Of a stretch of DNA of 64,000 bases, positions 36,522 to 45,315 are shown in pieces. The notes beneath the pieces are model-generated. The model worked only from the letters and a program-made list of their open reading frames with translations, was not told the DNA's origin and searched no databases. Origin of the DNA: Cohnella terricola (GTDB taxonomy: Bacteria > Bacillota > Bacilli > Paenibacillales > Paenibacillaceae); assembly GCF_007786475.1 (NCBI RefSeq), contig NZ_VNJJ01000018.1:23025-87024 (forward strand), in the 5' to 3' direction. Every line of letters starts with the position of its first letter. Positions within the stretch are counted from its first letter, which is position 1. A program made the position numbers and the translations under genes.

Positions 36522-39413
36522 TTAATTATAAGTATACGTAAATCCGTTACTTTCTTGGCCATCGGGATTCACGACTTTGATTTCGACCGGTCCCGGAGAG
36601 CCGGCTGGAAGTTTTAACGTTAAGCGGGTTGCCGACGTATAAGTCGCAGTCGCCTGTACTCCGGCTACATAGACCTTAGAGCCATTAACAAAATTAGTGC
36701 CTACGACGTAGATTGAATTGCCGCCATTAGAAGAACCGTTATTCGAGCTAAGCGACGTAATGGTCGGTGTAGGACCGAGCGGCGCGTTCTCATAGGTGTA
36801 ATTGGCAACGGCGCTAGTTCCAATAGCAAGCGTTACTTCGATCGGCACGACTCCAGCAGTAGCGCTAACCGGTACTACGACAGATAATCTAGTCGCACTG
36901 ATGAATGTATGAGACACGACTACATCATTGATCTTTACTGTCATTCCCGAAGATTCAAAGTTCGTTCCGTTAATGTAAATACTGGTTGCTTTGTCCTTAA
37001 CACCGCGATCCGGAGACAAGCTTGTAATTGTCGGAGTTACGGCAGTATAGGTGTACGACTGCGGCAACGTCCCTGTTCCGCCATCCGGATTCGTGACCGT
37101 AACATCTACAACTCCAAGAGCATCTCCCGCCGGAACGGCTACGCTCAACTTTGTACTATTGAGCACACTCACCGAAAGACCTGGTTTGGAACCGAAGTAA
37201 ACCTTCGCACCGGATTTGAAGTTCGTTCCGGTGATATACATGGTATCTCCGCCAGGGAGCTTGCCTGATGTCAAGCCCAAGTTCGTAACAGTTACCGGAT
37301 CAGGTACGAATACAATATATTCATATCCTTCTGCAAGTACTGCTTGCTTCTGATCGTCGTTGACTACCCGAACATCTACTTTCCCCGGATCTGCAACGTT
37401 TGGCACGTCAACCGAAATTTTCGTGCTGCTAATCGAACCTTTAATTACAGCTTCTGTACTTCCAAAGTAGACTTTAGCACCGTTCCGGAAATTTGTTCCG
37501 TTAATTACCGCTGTTTTTTCAACATTCGTAAATCCTGAATTCGGACTGATCGACGTGATCGTCGGATCAGGATAGACTGGTGCGTTATAGGTATATGCAT
37601 TTTCCAAAATCGTCGATCCAGTGTCGTCCAATACCGTCACATCAACGATCCCTGCTTGAGCGGCAGCGGGAACAATTACAGTCAGTCTAGAAGTCGAGTT
37701 CACAGACTGTATAGTCCCTGCGTTTTCTCCGAATTTTACGGTTACGTTAGCACTCAAGTTTTGACCGTTAACATAGACTGAATTGCCGCCAGTAGTCAGC
37801 CCAGAATTAGGCGTGACTCCCGTAACAACTGGTTTAACGACTGGGGGAGCTTCATACGTATAACCCGCCGGAATCGTAATGAATGTCCCATCCGGATTGG
37901 TGATTGTCAGATCGACCGGACCCGCCGTAGCTCCTGCAGGCGCGAACACTGAAAAGTTGCGGACATTGGTATACGAATCACTATTGGCTGTCTTATCGCC
38001 GAATTTGACCTTTACTCCTGGCATGAAGTAGTTTCCTTGCAGAGTAACTTTCGTCCCGCCTGCAAGAGGCCCCTTGTTCGGAGTGATTAAAGTCACAATC
38101 GGGTCAGCCTTGTACTGATAATCAATAGAAGCCGTTTGTCCATCGGTGTTCTTTACTTTGACAGCGACCGTAGACTGCACGTTCGATGGCACGGTAGCTT
38201 TAATTTCTGTATCGCTAATAATTTGAACGTTGGTTGCGTTCTTCGTTCCGATTGTAACCGTAGCTCCGGTTTTGAAGTGTTTCCCGGAAATCGTGACCTG
38301 GTTACCTCCGTCCGGATGACCAGAGCTCTCAACGATTTGCGTAATCACTGGGGCTGGCCATTTCACTGTCACATTGACATTCGGAATCGCCTTAGTTCTA
38401 GCCGCTCCTGCATAATCGCTGTAATTAATAATGGAGCTTGACGCTGAAGTGGCCAATGTTCCCGTCTTCGTCTTGCTGACAGGTCGAATCTTGTAAGTGA
38501 ACGTCAGATTGGAATCTTTCAATTCATTAAAAGCCCATGTGATGGTATTGCCCGTAACCGTAGGCTTCGGAATATTGTTATCGTAAGATCCCGGCACGAT
38601 TTCAAAATCCGCTGTAACGATGTCGGACACGGTAACGTTATAGGCGCTTGCAAGTCCGATCTCGCGCACGATCGCAGCGTAAATCTCTGCCAACCCTGTG
38701 GATCCTAATACAAAATGGTGATGCGCCGCAGTAGTGGCCATTTCCTTTAACAACTGATTCGGACCGCTTGTATCCGGATTGTCATTTGGTCCCAAAAGCG
38801 CAATCGTGTAGAAAATAATGCCCTGATCTTTAGCTGACTGAGCTTTGTTTTTGGCAAATTCATACGGAGTTGGCGATCCTACCGTCGCGTCTCCGTCGGT
38901 AAGAATAACAATAACGGGCTGGGCTTCAGGCCGCTTGTCTGCAAGCAATATATCTATTGCCTTTTGTATAGCGTCTCCTGTTGCGGTACTTCCGTTTGCT
39001 TGAATCGTATCGATATAATTCTTTACGGCTACTTTATCCGTTGTCATGTTATAACTTTTGATATTCGTCTCGCTGGAATAATCGATGATCCCGACTCGAT
39101 GCTTCGTCATATCCATCAAATCGACAAATCCTTTAGCACCGGTCTTGGCACTGGTCATTCTGTTATCGTTGTTCATACTACCAGATTTGTCGATAATCAG
39201 TATGACATCATTCGGAACGACCACATTCGCCGGTGGCGTCCCTTTCACTTGCAGATTCACTTCTGCTTCTTGTTCCGTCGTAATCGACGTCGGGTTAATC
39301 GATTTCGTGACCGTCACGTAATCATTAACTGCTGCCCTTGCCGTATGAATCGGTAATGCGCCGCTTGCCAAAAGCAGGAAAGCCAATACTGATGTCAGTA
39401 TTCTTACTTTCAT
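36522..39413 (-). CDS. secreted vWA-domain protein with seven IPT/TIG repeats
   Basis: A 963-residue exported protein. Residues 1-27 are a signal peptide (cleavage about HTARA|A). A von Willebrand A domain follows (about 66-255) with an intact MIDAS: D75-K-S77-G-S79, the GSTATG threonine and the TDGD loop. A beta-rich DUF11-like stretch (about 255-350) precedes seven IPT/TIG Ig-like repeats of about 85 residues, each with a P-N/D-x-G...GTNF pattern. There is no LPXTG motif or terminal anchor, so it is probably released or wall-associated non-covalently. Adhesion is the likely role of a metal-dependent vWA on a TIG stalk. Start ATG follows AATGGAGG. The flagellar operon terminator lies directly upstream. 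Confidence 0.85.
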   Translation of the reverse strand: MKVRILTSVLAFLLLASGALPIHTARAAVNDYVTVTKSINPTSITTEQEAEVNLQVKGTPPANVVVPNDVILIIDKSGSMNNDNRMTSAKTGAKGFVDLMDMTKHRVGIIDYSSETNIKSYNMTTDKVAVKNYIDTIQANGSTATGDAIQKAIDILLADKRPEAQPVIVILTDGDATVGSPTPYEFAKNKAQSAKDQGIIFYTIALLGPNDNPDTSGPNQLLKEMATTAAHHHFVLGSTGLAEIYAAIVREIGLASAYNVTVSDIVTADFEIVPGSYDNNIPKPTVTGNTITWAFNELKDSNLTFTYKIRPVSKTKTGTLATSASSSIINYSDYAGAARTKAIPNVNVTVKWPAPVITQIVESSGHPDGGNQVTISGKHFKTGATVTIGTKNATNVQIISDTEIKATVPSNVQSTVAVKVKNTDGQTASIDYQYKADPIVTLITPNKGPLAGGTKVTLQGNYFMPGVKVKFGDKTANSDSYTNVRNFSVFAPAGATAGPVDLTITNPDGTFITIPAGYTYEAPPVVKPVVTGVTPNSGLTTGGNSVYVNGQNLSANVTVKFGENAGTIQSVNSTSRLTVIVPAAAQAGIVDVTVLDDTGSTILENAYTYNAPVYPDPTITSISPNSGFTNVEKTAVINGTNFRNGAKVYFGSTEAVIKGSISSTKISVDVPNVADPGKVDVRVVNDDQKQAVLAEGYEYIVFVPDPVTVTNLGLTSGKLPGGDTMYITGTNFKSGAKVYFGSKPGLSVSVLNSTKLSVAVPAGDALGVVDVTVTNPDGGTGTLPQSYTYTAVTPTITSLSPDRGVKDKATSIYINGTNFESSGMTVKINDVVVSHTFISATRLSVVVPVSATAGVVPIEVTLAIGTSAVANYTYENAPLGPTPTITSLSSNNGSSNGGNSIYVVGTNFVNGSKVYVAGVQATATYTSATRLTLKLPAGSPGPVEIKVVNPDGQESNGFTYTYN

Positions 39414-39454
39414 TTACATTTTCCTCCATTTTTTTGTGTAATGTTGCGGCTATG

Positions 39455-39482
39455 AAAATACTACCATTCGGAATGGTAGTAG
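39455..39482 (-). terminator. terminator of the fliD-flaG-fliS-fliT unit
   Basis: Minus strand ACTACCATTC / GAATGGTAGT palindrome followed by ATTTTC, 43 bases past the fliT stop. Confidence 0.65.
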
Positions 39483-39524
39483 CACCACCTTATTTAGTCG
39501 AAATTAGGCGCCTACTTAGGCACC

Positions 39525-39908
39525 TCATCTCTTCAAATCGAAGAAATATCCCGTATTTTCCGCATCGTAGGGGCTATAGGTATCCCTTGCCTTTTTTTCT
39601 TTCCCCGACATTTGTTGGATTTTTAATTGGTTCGATGCCTGGACATAAATCGGCATTAATCGTTCTTTTATCTGAAGCTCTAATTGATAACAATCGTTAA
39701 GAACGGAACGCTGGCTGGAAGAAAACGTAAACGCCGATACTTCCCGAATGATTCCATCTATTTTATCTCTTATCGCGCGTTGCTCATCTTGAATGGATTG
39801 AATAATCTCGTCGTTTGATTCATCATCCAAATCCAGCGATAAGATGAGTTCCGAATTCGAATGCAACTCTCTTAGTAACCGGTCGATGGTAGGCCCAGTA
39901 TTCGTCAT
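39525..39908 (-). CDS. fliT: FliT-like flagellar protein
   Basis: A 127-residue, mostly helical, acidic protein starting at the ATG that overlaps the fliS stop codon by four bases (ATGA). It has no strong sequence signature that I can cite. The size, helix content and position directly after fliS match FliT, the export chaperone of the filament cap FliD. The longer in-frame extension into fliS is a shadow. Last gene of the operon, followed by a hairpin terminator. Confidence 0.65.
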   Translation of the reverse strand: MTNTGPTIDRLLRELHSNSELILSLDLDDESNDEIIQSIQDEQRAIRDKIDGIIREVSAFTFSSSQRSVLNDCYQLELQIKERLMPIYVQASNQLKIQQMSGKEKKARDTYSPYDAENTGYFFDLKR

Positions 39909-40297
39909 CCGCCCGACACCTTTTGTTCCGATCTTGCCGATTTGAGAGCTTCCGCCCAGGTATCGCGCAGCTCCGCGATTAGTCCGGCACACTCTTCAAT
40001 TGCTTGAATATCTTGCTTGATGTTGGCTTCTTCAAGCTTACGCATCATGTAATCGTACAACGTAAATAGATTATTGGAGATCTCATAGTTCATGTCGAGG
40101 GTTGATTGCAGCTCGATGATGATATCCTGCGCACGAATAAGGTTGGTATGCTTTCCGTTAATATTTTTCTCCTGAATCGAACGAATGGCCAGCTTTAAGA
40201 AGCGATAGCAGCCATTATACAAAAGCAGTGTTAATTCTCCGGGCGATGCAGTCGTCACCGACGTGTTCAAATACGTATTCTGCGCTGTATTCTGCAT
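39905..40297 (-). CDS. fliS: flagellin export chaperone FliS
   Basis: A 130-residue helical chaperone with the family N terminus YLNTSVTTASPGELTLLLYNG, which binds the C-terminal region of flagellin and prevents premature polymerisation. Start ATG follows GAGGTG by eight bases. It lies between flaG and fliT. Confidence 0.93.
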   Translation of the reverse strand: MQNTAQNTYLNTSVTTASPGELTLLLYNGCYRFLKLAIRSIQEKNINGKHTNLIRAQDIIIELQSTLDMNYEISNNLFTLYDYMMRKLEEANIKQDIQAIEECAGLIAELRDTWAEALKSARSEQKVSGG

Positions 40298-40304
40298 TCA
40301 TGCT

Positions 40305-40661
40305 TCACCTCGTTTCGTTGATGAGCGCACCCTTCGTAAGTTCTTGCAACTTCTCGATCAGTTCAATTAATTTCTCAGGGGGAATCTCCCGGACGATTTC
40401 TTTCGTGTCTTTATTCATAATCTGAACGATTACATCCCCGGTTTCTTTATGAACCTTGTAGTTAAATTCAAGATCCGAGCCCTGAGCGGCATGATTAGCT
40501 TTACTGATGGCGCTTAGCAATGCCACCTCGGAAACGGATAATATTTCATACTTTTCCTTTTCCTTTAATTCCGAGTATTGCCCCGTAACTTTGTTAGTAA
40601 TAAAATTAATTTTGACTGTTTCGTTCGGGGAAATACCCGCTTTCGCAACCTGTATTTCCAT
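40305..40661 (-). CDS. flaG: FlaG-like flagellar protein
   Basis: A 118-residue protein with the FlaG domain in the C-terminal half (LEFNYKVHKETGDVIVQIMN, then KEIVREIPPEKLIEL). FlaG-family proteins influence filament length in some species; the mechanism is unclear. Start ATG 40661 follows AAGGAGGAG. In B. subtilis flaG precedes fliD, whereas here it follows fliD by 17 bases. Confidence 0.87.
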   Translation of the reverse strand: MEIQVAKAGISPNETVKINFITNKVTGQYSELKEKEKYEILSVSEVALLSAISKANHAAQGSDLEFNYKVHKETGDVIVQIMNKDTKEIVREIPPEKLIELIEKLQELTKGALINETR

Positions 40662-40678
40662 CGAATATCTCCTCCTTA

Positions 40679-42481
40679 TTATGAACCTGATTGCATTTGC
40701 GCCGTCAACCAATTCATCTGGGCGTTACTCTTCGATATACTTTGGTCCATGGCCGAAAATCTCTTGTAATACATCTTCTCTCGCTTCTCCAGCAGAGCGT
40801 CCATGCCTAGAATCTTCTTATTCAAATCAAAGACTTGCTTGCCAAGCAACGAGCCGGAATCAAATGTGCCCCCGGTGCCTCTACCCGCTTTGTCGACGAC
40901 TCTTCCCGATAAGTCGTCAAGGTGCTTAAACAAGGATACGGCCATTCCGTCATAACTCTCGATTCCATTGTTCGTGGTTAATAGCTTATTCACCGCGTCA
41001 GGATTCGAATTAATCGCATCCCGCAACTTCGTTTCATCCAACTGGATTCTCCCGTTGACGGACGAACTTACTCCTTGAATGTACTCCGTTGTCGTTAGGC
41101 CGATCGAAGCCAACGTGTTGTATCCGCCGGGTACGCCATCGAATACTTTGCTAAATACTTGGCGCATGTCCGATTTGATGTTCTTCAGAATGGAAGATCC
41201 GTTTAGCAATCCAAGTCTAGATCTCGCTTCCCACTGCTCGATTTCTCTATCGCTTAACTGCGACTTTTGATCATCCGTTAAGGGCAGGAAACCTCGATCT
41301 TTCTTTTCGGTTAATCTCGTATTAACCAGATCCATGAGATCGTTGTAAACCTCTACGAATTTCTTCAACTTATCTACGATCGCGTCCGAGTCTCGATCTA
41401 CTTTTATCGTGACTTCGCTTGTTGTTACTTGATTTAACTTGTACCCTATACCGTCTTTGTTGAAATTGTTGGTCGTGCTTGTACCCGCAACGCCATCAAT
41501 CACGTATTCCGCATTAATTCCGGCGCTTTCAGCCCCAATTGAAAATCCAAGTGCTGCCAACATACTGCCGGAATCGGATTCTAGAGAGATTTTTGCCGTC
41601 TCGCCGGTTAATCTACTTTCGAACTTAAAGGTATTCGAGATTTGATCGTAAGTCAGATTAACGTTCGCAGTAGATGTATTTACCGCGCTCATGAACTCTC
41701 TAATCGTCATGTCGCTCTTATATTTAATCACTTTGCCATTAATGGTAACCGTCTCTTCCGCGCCAGGGCTGGATCCCATCGGCGTGTTGAGATTCACATA
41801 GTAGGATTGCCCATTCGCAAATCCAAGAGCGTTGGGCTGCCCATTAAAATTATTAATAATAATCTGCGGCTTTGACCCTAAGCTCGTTTTGGGAGTCAGC
41901 TTGAGGGAATCTCCGTCCGTTTCGAACTGAATGGGTACGTTAGAACCAAATAGGTCTTTTACCGCTTTTTCCAGATGAGTCCTCAAATCGTCCGCATTAC
42001 CGTTTCCGTCAATCGAATTATAAGTTCCTTCGGCTAATGTTACGACTTTAGCCGTTCCATTAATCGTTAGAACGAATTTGTCGTTTACGCCTTTAGTAAT
42101 TTGTACAGGTACGGTGATCGCGCTGCCAACCAAATCTTGCGCCGACAAAGCCGAACTGGACATCTTTGCCGTAGATGCCAGCTGCGATACGGTGATTGTC
42201 TTGGGTCCGGTTGCGGACACATCGTTTACCGTCGTACTTACCGCGCCGGAAGACGAGGTCGCTTTCATCCCCGTCATCGAACTAGAATATCTCATATTGT
42301 TAAGCGTTTCGCGCAACGCGGACATTTTCGTGTTAATTTCGCGGTAGAGCTCAGTCTGGTAATCGATGGATAACTTCTTTTGTTTAAGCTTTGTTTGCGG
42401 AAGACGTTCGACGTTCATTAGATCTTTAACGATTTTATCGATATCCAACCCCGATGAATTTCCCGTAATACGCATAACCAT
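40679..42481 (-). CDS. fliD: flagellar filament cap protein FliD
   Basis: A 600-residue hook-associated protein 2. The N-terminal MRITGNSSGLDIDKIVKDLM and the C-terminal helical region (about 540-600) fit the D0/D1 parts that assemble the filament cap, and the middle is variable. Start ATG follows GAGGAGC. A possible sigma-D promoter upstream (TAAA and TTCGATAT at 42517-42541) has a short 13-base spacer and is doubtful. It is followed by flaG, fliS and fliT. Confidence 0.95.
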   Translation of the reverse strand: MVMRITGNSSGLDIDKIVKDLMNVERLPQTKLKQKKLSIDYQTELYREINTKMSALRETLNNMRYSSSMTGMKATSSSGAVSTTVNDVSATGPKTITVSQLASTAKMSSSALSAQDLVGSAITVPVQITKGVNDKFVLTINGTAKVVTLAEGTYNSIDGNGNADDLRTHLEKAVKDLFGSNVPIQFETDGDSLKLTPKTSLGSKPQIIINNFNGQPNALGFANGQSYYVNLNTPMGSSPGAEETVTINGKVIKYKSDMTIREFMSAVNTSTANVNLTYDQISNTFKFESRLTGETAKISLESDSGSMLAALGFSIGAESAGINAEYVIDGVAGTSTTNNFNKDGIGYKLNQVTTSEVTIKVDRDSDAIVDKLKKFVEVYNDLMDLVNTRLTEKKDRGFLPLTDDQKSQLSDREIEQWEARSRLGLLNGSSILKNIKSDMRQVFSKVFDGVPGGYNTLASIGLTTTEYIQGVSSSVNGRIQLDETKLRDAINSNPDAVNKLLTTNNGIESYDGMAVSLFKHLDDLSGRVVDKAGRGTGGTFDSGSLLGKQVFDLNKKILGMDALLEKREKMYYKRFSAMDQSISKSNAQMNWLTAQMQSGS

Positions 42482-42541
42482 GCTTCGTCAGCTCCTCAAT
42501 AAGACTTATAATATATATATCGAACTTTGTTCCTATTTTTA

Positions 42542-43597
42542 TTAGACGATATTCATAAGTCTTTTTCCCGCCGGTTCATAACCTTGCTGATTTGCAACGA
42601 AATAATGATTGCGAGCCTTTGCGGAATCTCCCGTAACTTCATAATACACGCCTAGATTATAATGCGCTTTATAACTGCCAACCCCGATTACTGTAGAATA
42701 GATGCTCGTTTCTCCGATACGGAGCGCGTTTTGGAAGTGTATTGCGATTTCCTGCATTCGCCCAGTCTCCATAGATAGAAGGCCCAATAAGAATGGCAAG
42801 TCGGGAAAGTCAGGATAAATCTGACCAAAAGGCGTGATTAGAGCGAACGCCTCCTCCGATTTACCTAGTTTTAATAAGGTATATCCGAATCGAATCAACA
42901 TAGGCGGAAAATAAGGCTGTCCAATCTCGCCGATATCCGCGCAAGTCGCGAACGCGTGGTATGCCTGCTCATAGGATTCTACTGAATAATACAGCTTCCC
43001 CAACTGGTACCACATATAACCGTTGTTCGGGTTCGCGGCCAATTCCTTTTCGTATAATCGCAGATTTCTATCGAATTTCCCTTTGTTATTGTATTCCTCG
43101 GATTCATAGCCATAATGCAATAATACGATTTCGCTATTATTATAACGAGCTGGCGCTCCCTTAAAGGATAAAGATTCGTGAACATCACCGACATAACTAT
43201 ATTCGGCGTGATTCGGGAAAAACCTGATCATTCGATGCTGCGTCCAATCTTGATCCGTAACATTCCGAATCATGACTGTCGCGGCTTCTTTTGGACTATT
43301 TTCGATCGTCCGTTTCACCTGTATCTCAATGTTCTCCGTAAAGCACTCATCCGCATCCAATATCAAGATGTAATCTCCAGTGGCTTGGCGGATTGAATAG
43401 TTTCTTGCGTCCGAAAAACTGTCTCCCCATGGAAACTCGAATACTTTAGCCCCAAGGTTTCGAGCGACGGAAATGCTTGAATCGGAAGACCCCGTATCCA
43501 CGACAACCACTTCATAGGTTGAAGGAATGCTCTCCAGCGAACGCGGCAGGTTATGGGCCTCGTTCTTCATGATCATGCAAACGCTAATTGTCGCCAT
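42542..43597 (-). CDS. GT2 glycosyltransferase with TPR tail, probable flagellin glycosyltransferase
   Basis: A 351-residue protein: N-terminal family-2 glycosyltransferase (TISVCMIMKNEAHNLPRSLE, VVVDTGSSDSSI, ILDADECF) and about 150 residues of TPR-type helices. Start ATG (MATISVCM) follows GGAGG by five bases. It lies between the flagellin gene and fliD, the usual place for flagellin glycosylation genes in Paenibacillus and Geobacillus, so flagellin is the most likely acceptor. The flagellin terminator precedes it, so it depends on read-through or a weak promoter. It is related in plan to the 34566-36470 protein. Confidence 0.82.
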   Translation of the reverse strand: MATISVCMIMKNEAHNLPRSLESIPSTYEVVVVDTGSSDSSISVARNLGAKVFEFPWGDSFSDARNYSIRQATGDYILILDADECFTENIEIQVKRTIENSPKEAATVMIRNVTDQDWTQHRMIRFFPNHAEYSYVGDVHESLSFKGAPARYNNSEIVLLHYGYESEEYNNKGKFDRNLRLYEKELAANPNNGYMWYQLGKLYYSVESYEQAYHAFATCADIGEIGQPYFPPMLIRFGYTLLKLGKSEEAFALITPFGQIYPDFPDLPFLLGLLSMETGRMQEIAIHFQNALRIGETSIYSTVIGVGSYKAHYNLGVYYEVTGDSAKARNHYFVANQQGYEPAGKRLMNIV

Positions 43598-43612
43598 CTC
43601 GTCCTCCATTCG

Positions 43613-43650
43613 AAAAAAAGAAGCCCGCCGCTATGGGGGCCTCTTTTTTT
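43613..43650 (-). terminator. terminator after the flagellin gene
   Basis: Minus strand AAAAAAAGAGGCCC ... GGGCTTCTTTTTTT stem with a T run, 13 bases past the hag stop. Confidence 0.88.
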
Positions 43651-43663
43651 CCTATCGTCGATC

Positions 43664-44479
43664 TTAGCGGAGAAGCTGAAGCACGCCTTGAGGAGCTTGG
43701 TTTGCTTGAGCCAACATCGCCGTAGATGCTTGTTGAAGAATGTTGAACTTGGTGTATTTCATCATTTCCGCAGCCATGTCTGTATCGCGAATACGGGATT
43801 CAGCAGCTTGCAGGTTTTCCGCGTTTACGCTGCTGTTGTTGTAGGAGTGTTCCATTTGGTTCTGGTACGCACCCAGGTAAGAACGAGCTTTGTTTACCGT
43901 TTCGATAGCGGTATCGATGTTAGCAAGCTCTGTCGCTGCGCTAGCATTGTCAGTAATCGGACCAATGCCGTTAGTCAAGTTCGTCATATCGACTTGTGTG
44001 AAGTCCAGAACGATCGCATCCGTGATTTTACCGCCCGTTTGAATCGTGAAAGTTGCTCCAAGTTGACCATCCAACGTTGTACGTCCGTTGAATTCTGTTT
44101 TCGCAGCAATATCGTCGATTTGGCTGATCAGACGATCGACTTCATCCTTGATATAGCCTACATCCGTATCGCTGTACGTGGAGTTAGCTGCTTGAGTAGC
44201 AAGTTCTTTCATACGGCCAAGCATATCGGAAACTTCGTTCAAAGCACCTTCAGTAGCTTGTACCAAAGAGATACCGTCTTGCGTATTGCGCATACCTTGG
44301 TTCATCGAACGCAATTGAGCGCGCATTTTTTCGGAGATCGCCAATCCTGCAGCGTCGTCCGCAGCACGGTTGATACGGTAGCCAGAGGACAATTTCTCGC
44401 TGGACTTACCGGATTGCGATACGTTAAAAGAAAGGTTGCGGTGGGAATTCATTGCATTGATGTTGTGGTTGATAATCAT
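43664..44479 (-). CDS. hag: flagellin
   Basis: A 271-residue short flagellin containing only the D0/D1 helices: N-terminal MIINHNINAMNSHRNLS and the SSGYRINRAADDAAGLAISEKMR block, C-terminal ENLQAAESRIRDTDMAAEM and QANQAPQGVLQLLR. The central variable part is short but rich in Ser/Thr/Asn, offering sites for glycosylation. Start ATG follows GGGAGG. Transcription is from a sigma-D promoter (44547-44574). The leader has a CsrA-type hairpin, placing it under FliW-CsrA control. Confidence 0.97.
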   Translation of the reverse strand: MIINHNINAMNSHRNLSFNVSQSGKSSEKLSSGYRINRAADDAAGLAISEKMRAQLRSMNQGMRNTQDGISLVQATEGALNEVSDMLGRMKELATQAANSTYSDTDVGYIKDEVDRLISQIDDIAAKTEFNGRTTLDGQLGATFTIQTGGKITDAIVLDFTQVDMTNLTNGIGPITDNASAATELANIDTAIETVNKARSYLGAYQNQMEHSYNNSSVNAENLQAAESRIRDTDMAAEMMKYTKFNILQQASTAMLAQANQAPQGVLQLLR

Positions 44480-44507
44480 GATTTATTTCCTCCCTGAAAT
44501 TGTTTTT

Positions 44508-44521
44508 CCACTTCCATGTGG
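44508..44521 (-). promoter_or_regulatory. probable CsrA-binding hairpin in the flagellin leader
   Basis: Minus strand CCAC-ATGGAA-GTGG presents GGA in the loop of a 4-bp stem, about 30 bases before the start codon. A second GGA lies in the ribosome site GGGAGG. Two GGA sites, one in a hairpin and one at the Shine-Dalgarno, are the CsrA repression layout known for B. subtilis hag. Confidence 0.6.
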
Positions 44522-44546
44522 AGCAAGCATTTTGCTTACAAAAATA

Positions 44547-44574
44547 TTATCGGATCGACATCGATCTTTGTTTA
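44547..44574 (-). promoter_or_regulatory. sigma-D promoter of hag
   Basis: Minus strand TAAA (44571-44574), 16-base spacer, TCCGATAA (44547-44554), one mismatch from the sigma-D -10 consensus GCCGATAA. Confidence 0.8.
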
Positions 44575-44604
44575 TAGTAAATTCGATATTTTTATTCTTT
44601 ATTT

Positions 44605-44838
44605 TTATTTTTTAGTTCCTCCGACCCATGACTTGAGATTCTCGACAACACTGCTGTTTGATAGAGACAGCCTATTCGTTTCTTTGACTTCTTCCAGCAC
44701 TTCCTTACGGAATACAGGCATTTCTTTGGGTGCCGAAATCCCGATTTTGACCTGATCTCCTTCGATTGCGGTAACGATAATTTCGACGTTGTGGTTAATA
44801 ATAATGGATTGCCCCCGTTTACGGCTCAATATTAACAT
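44605..44838 (-). CDS. csrA: translational regulator CsrA
   Basis: A 77-residue RNA-binding dimer subunit. MLILSRKRGQSIIIN and VKIGISAPKEMPVFRKEV are the hallmark segments. It represses flagellin translation by covering the hag ribosome site and is titrated by FliW. Its start lies 20 bases inside the fliW gene, implying coupled translation and a set stoichiometry. The C-terminal tail is slightly longer than in E. coli CsrA, as usual for Firmicutes. Confidence 0.96.
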   Translation of the reverse strand: MLILSRKRGQSIIINHNVEIIVTAIEGDQVKIGISAPKEMPVFRKEVLEEVKETNRLSLSNSSVVENLKSWVGGTKK

Positions 44839-45262
44839 GTATTTCGTCTCCTTTATATTGAGCCGGTTGCAGTAGAGCCCTAATTTGATAGTCGCTGCCG
44901 TTAAGGATGATCTGTCTGGATATGCCGTTAATTACGTTTATGACCAATGGAGCGAACAAATTAATCGTAGAGTTCGCGAACGGATTGTTAATCGTTACGA
45001 TCGCTAATACGACGAGGTCCTCCGATGATTGGACTTCCAACTCAGCTAACACTTCATCGCCGATCTCGAATTCATACTCTCTATTGATTTCGAAAGGCGA
45101 TGCCAGCACGAATTCAATTTCCGGATCCTGATCGCTCTTCAAAATAAAAAAGGGATTGTCCCCTTCCACCTTTTCCAAATTAAAATACCGACAATGCTCA
45201 AAGCCTACGATACTGTTTACGAAATCCAACTTTTCGACATGCATGGTTTGAGATTGTGCCAA
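44819..45262 (-). CDS. fliW: flagellar assembly factor FliW
   Basis: A 147-residue beta-barrel protein that binds CsrA non-competitively, and flagellin, forming the three-part homeostatic switch. Family segments include FVNSIVGFEHCRYF and the C-terminal NLFAPLVINVINGISRQIIL. The start is a TTG at 45262 behind GGGAGG. It overlaps csrA by 20 bases. Confidence 0.94.
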   Translation of the reverse strand: MAQSQTMHVEKLDFVNSIVGFEHCRYFNLEKVEGDNPFFILKSDQDPEIEFVLASPFEINREYEFEIGDEVLAELEVQSSEDLVVLAIVTINNPFANSTINLFAPLVINVINGISRQIILNGSDYQIRALLQPAQYKGDEIHVNIEP

Positions 45263-45315
45263 AATGGGAACCTCCCTAAATAAAAAGAAATGCTACAGTC
45301 TCTACTATAGCATTG

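Noticed and set aside
42517..42541. Sigma-D promoter upstream of fliD
   Set aside because: TAAA and TTCGATAT are present but the 13-base spacer is too short and the -10 has two mismatches.
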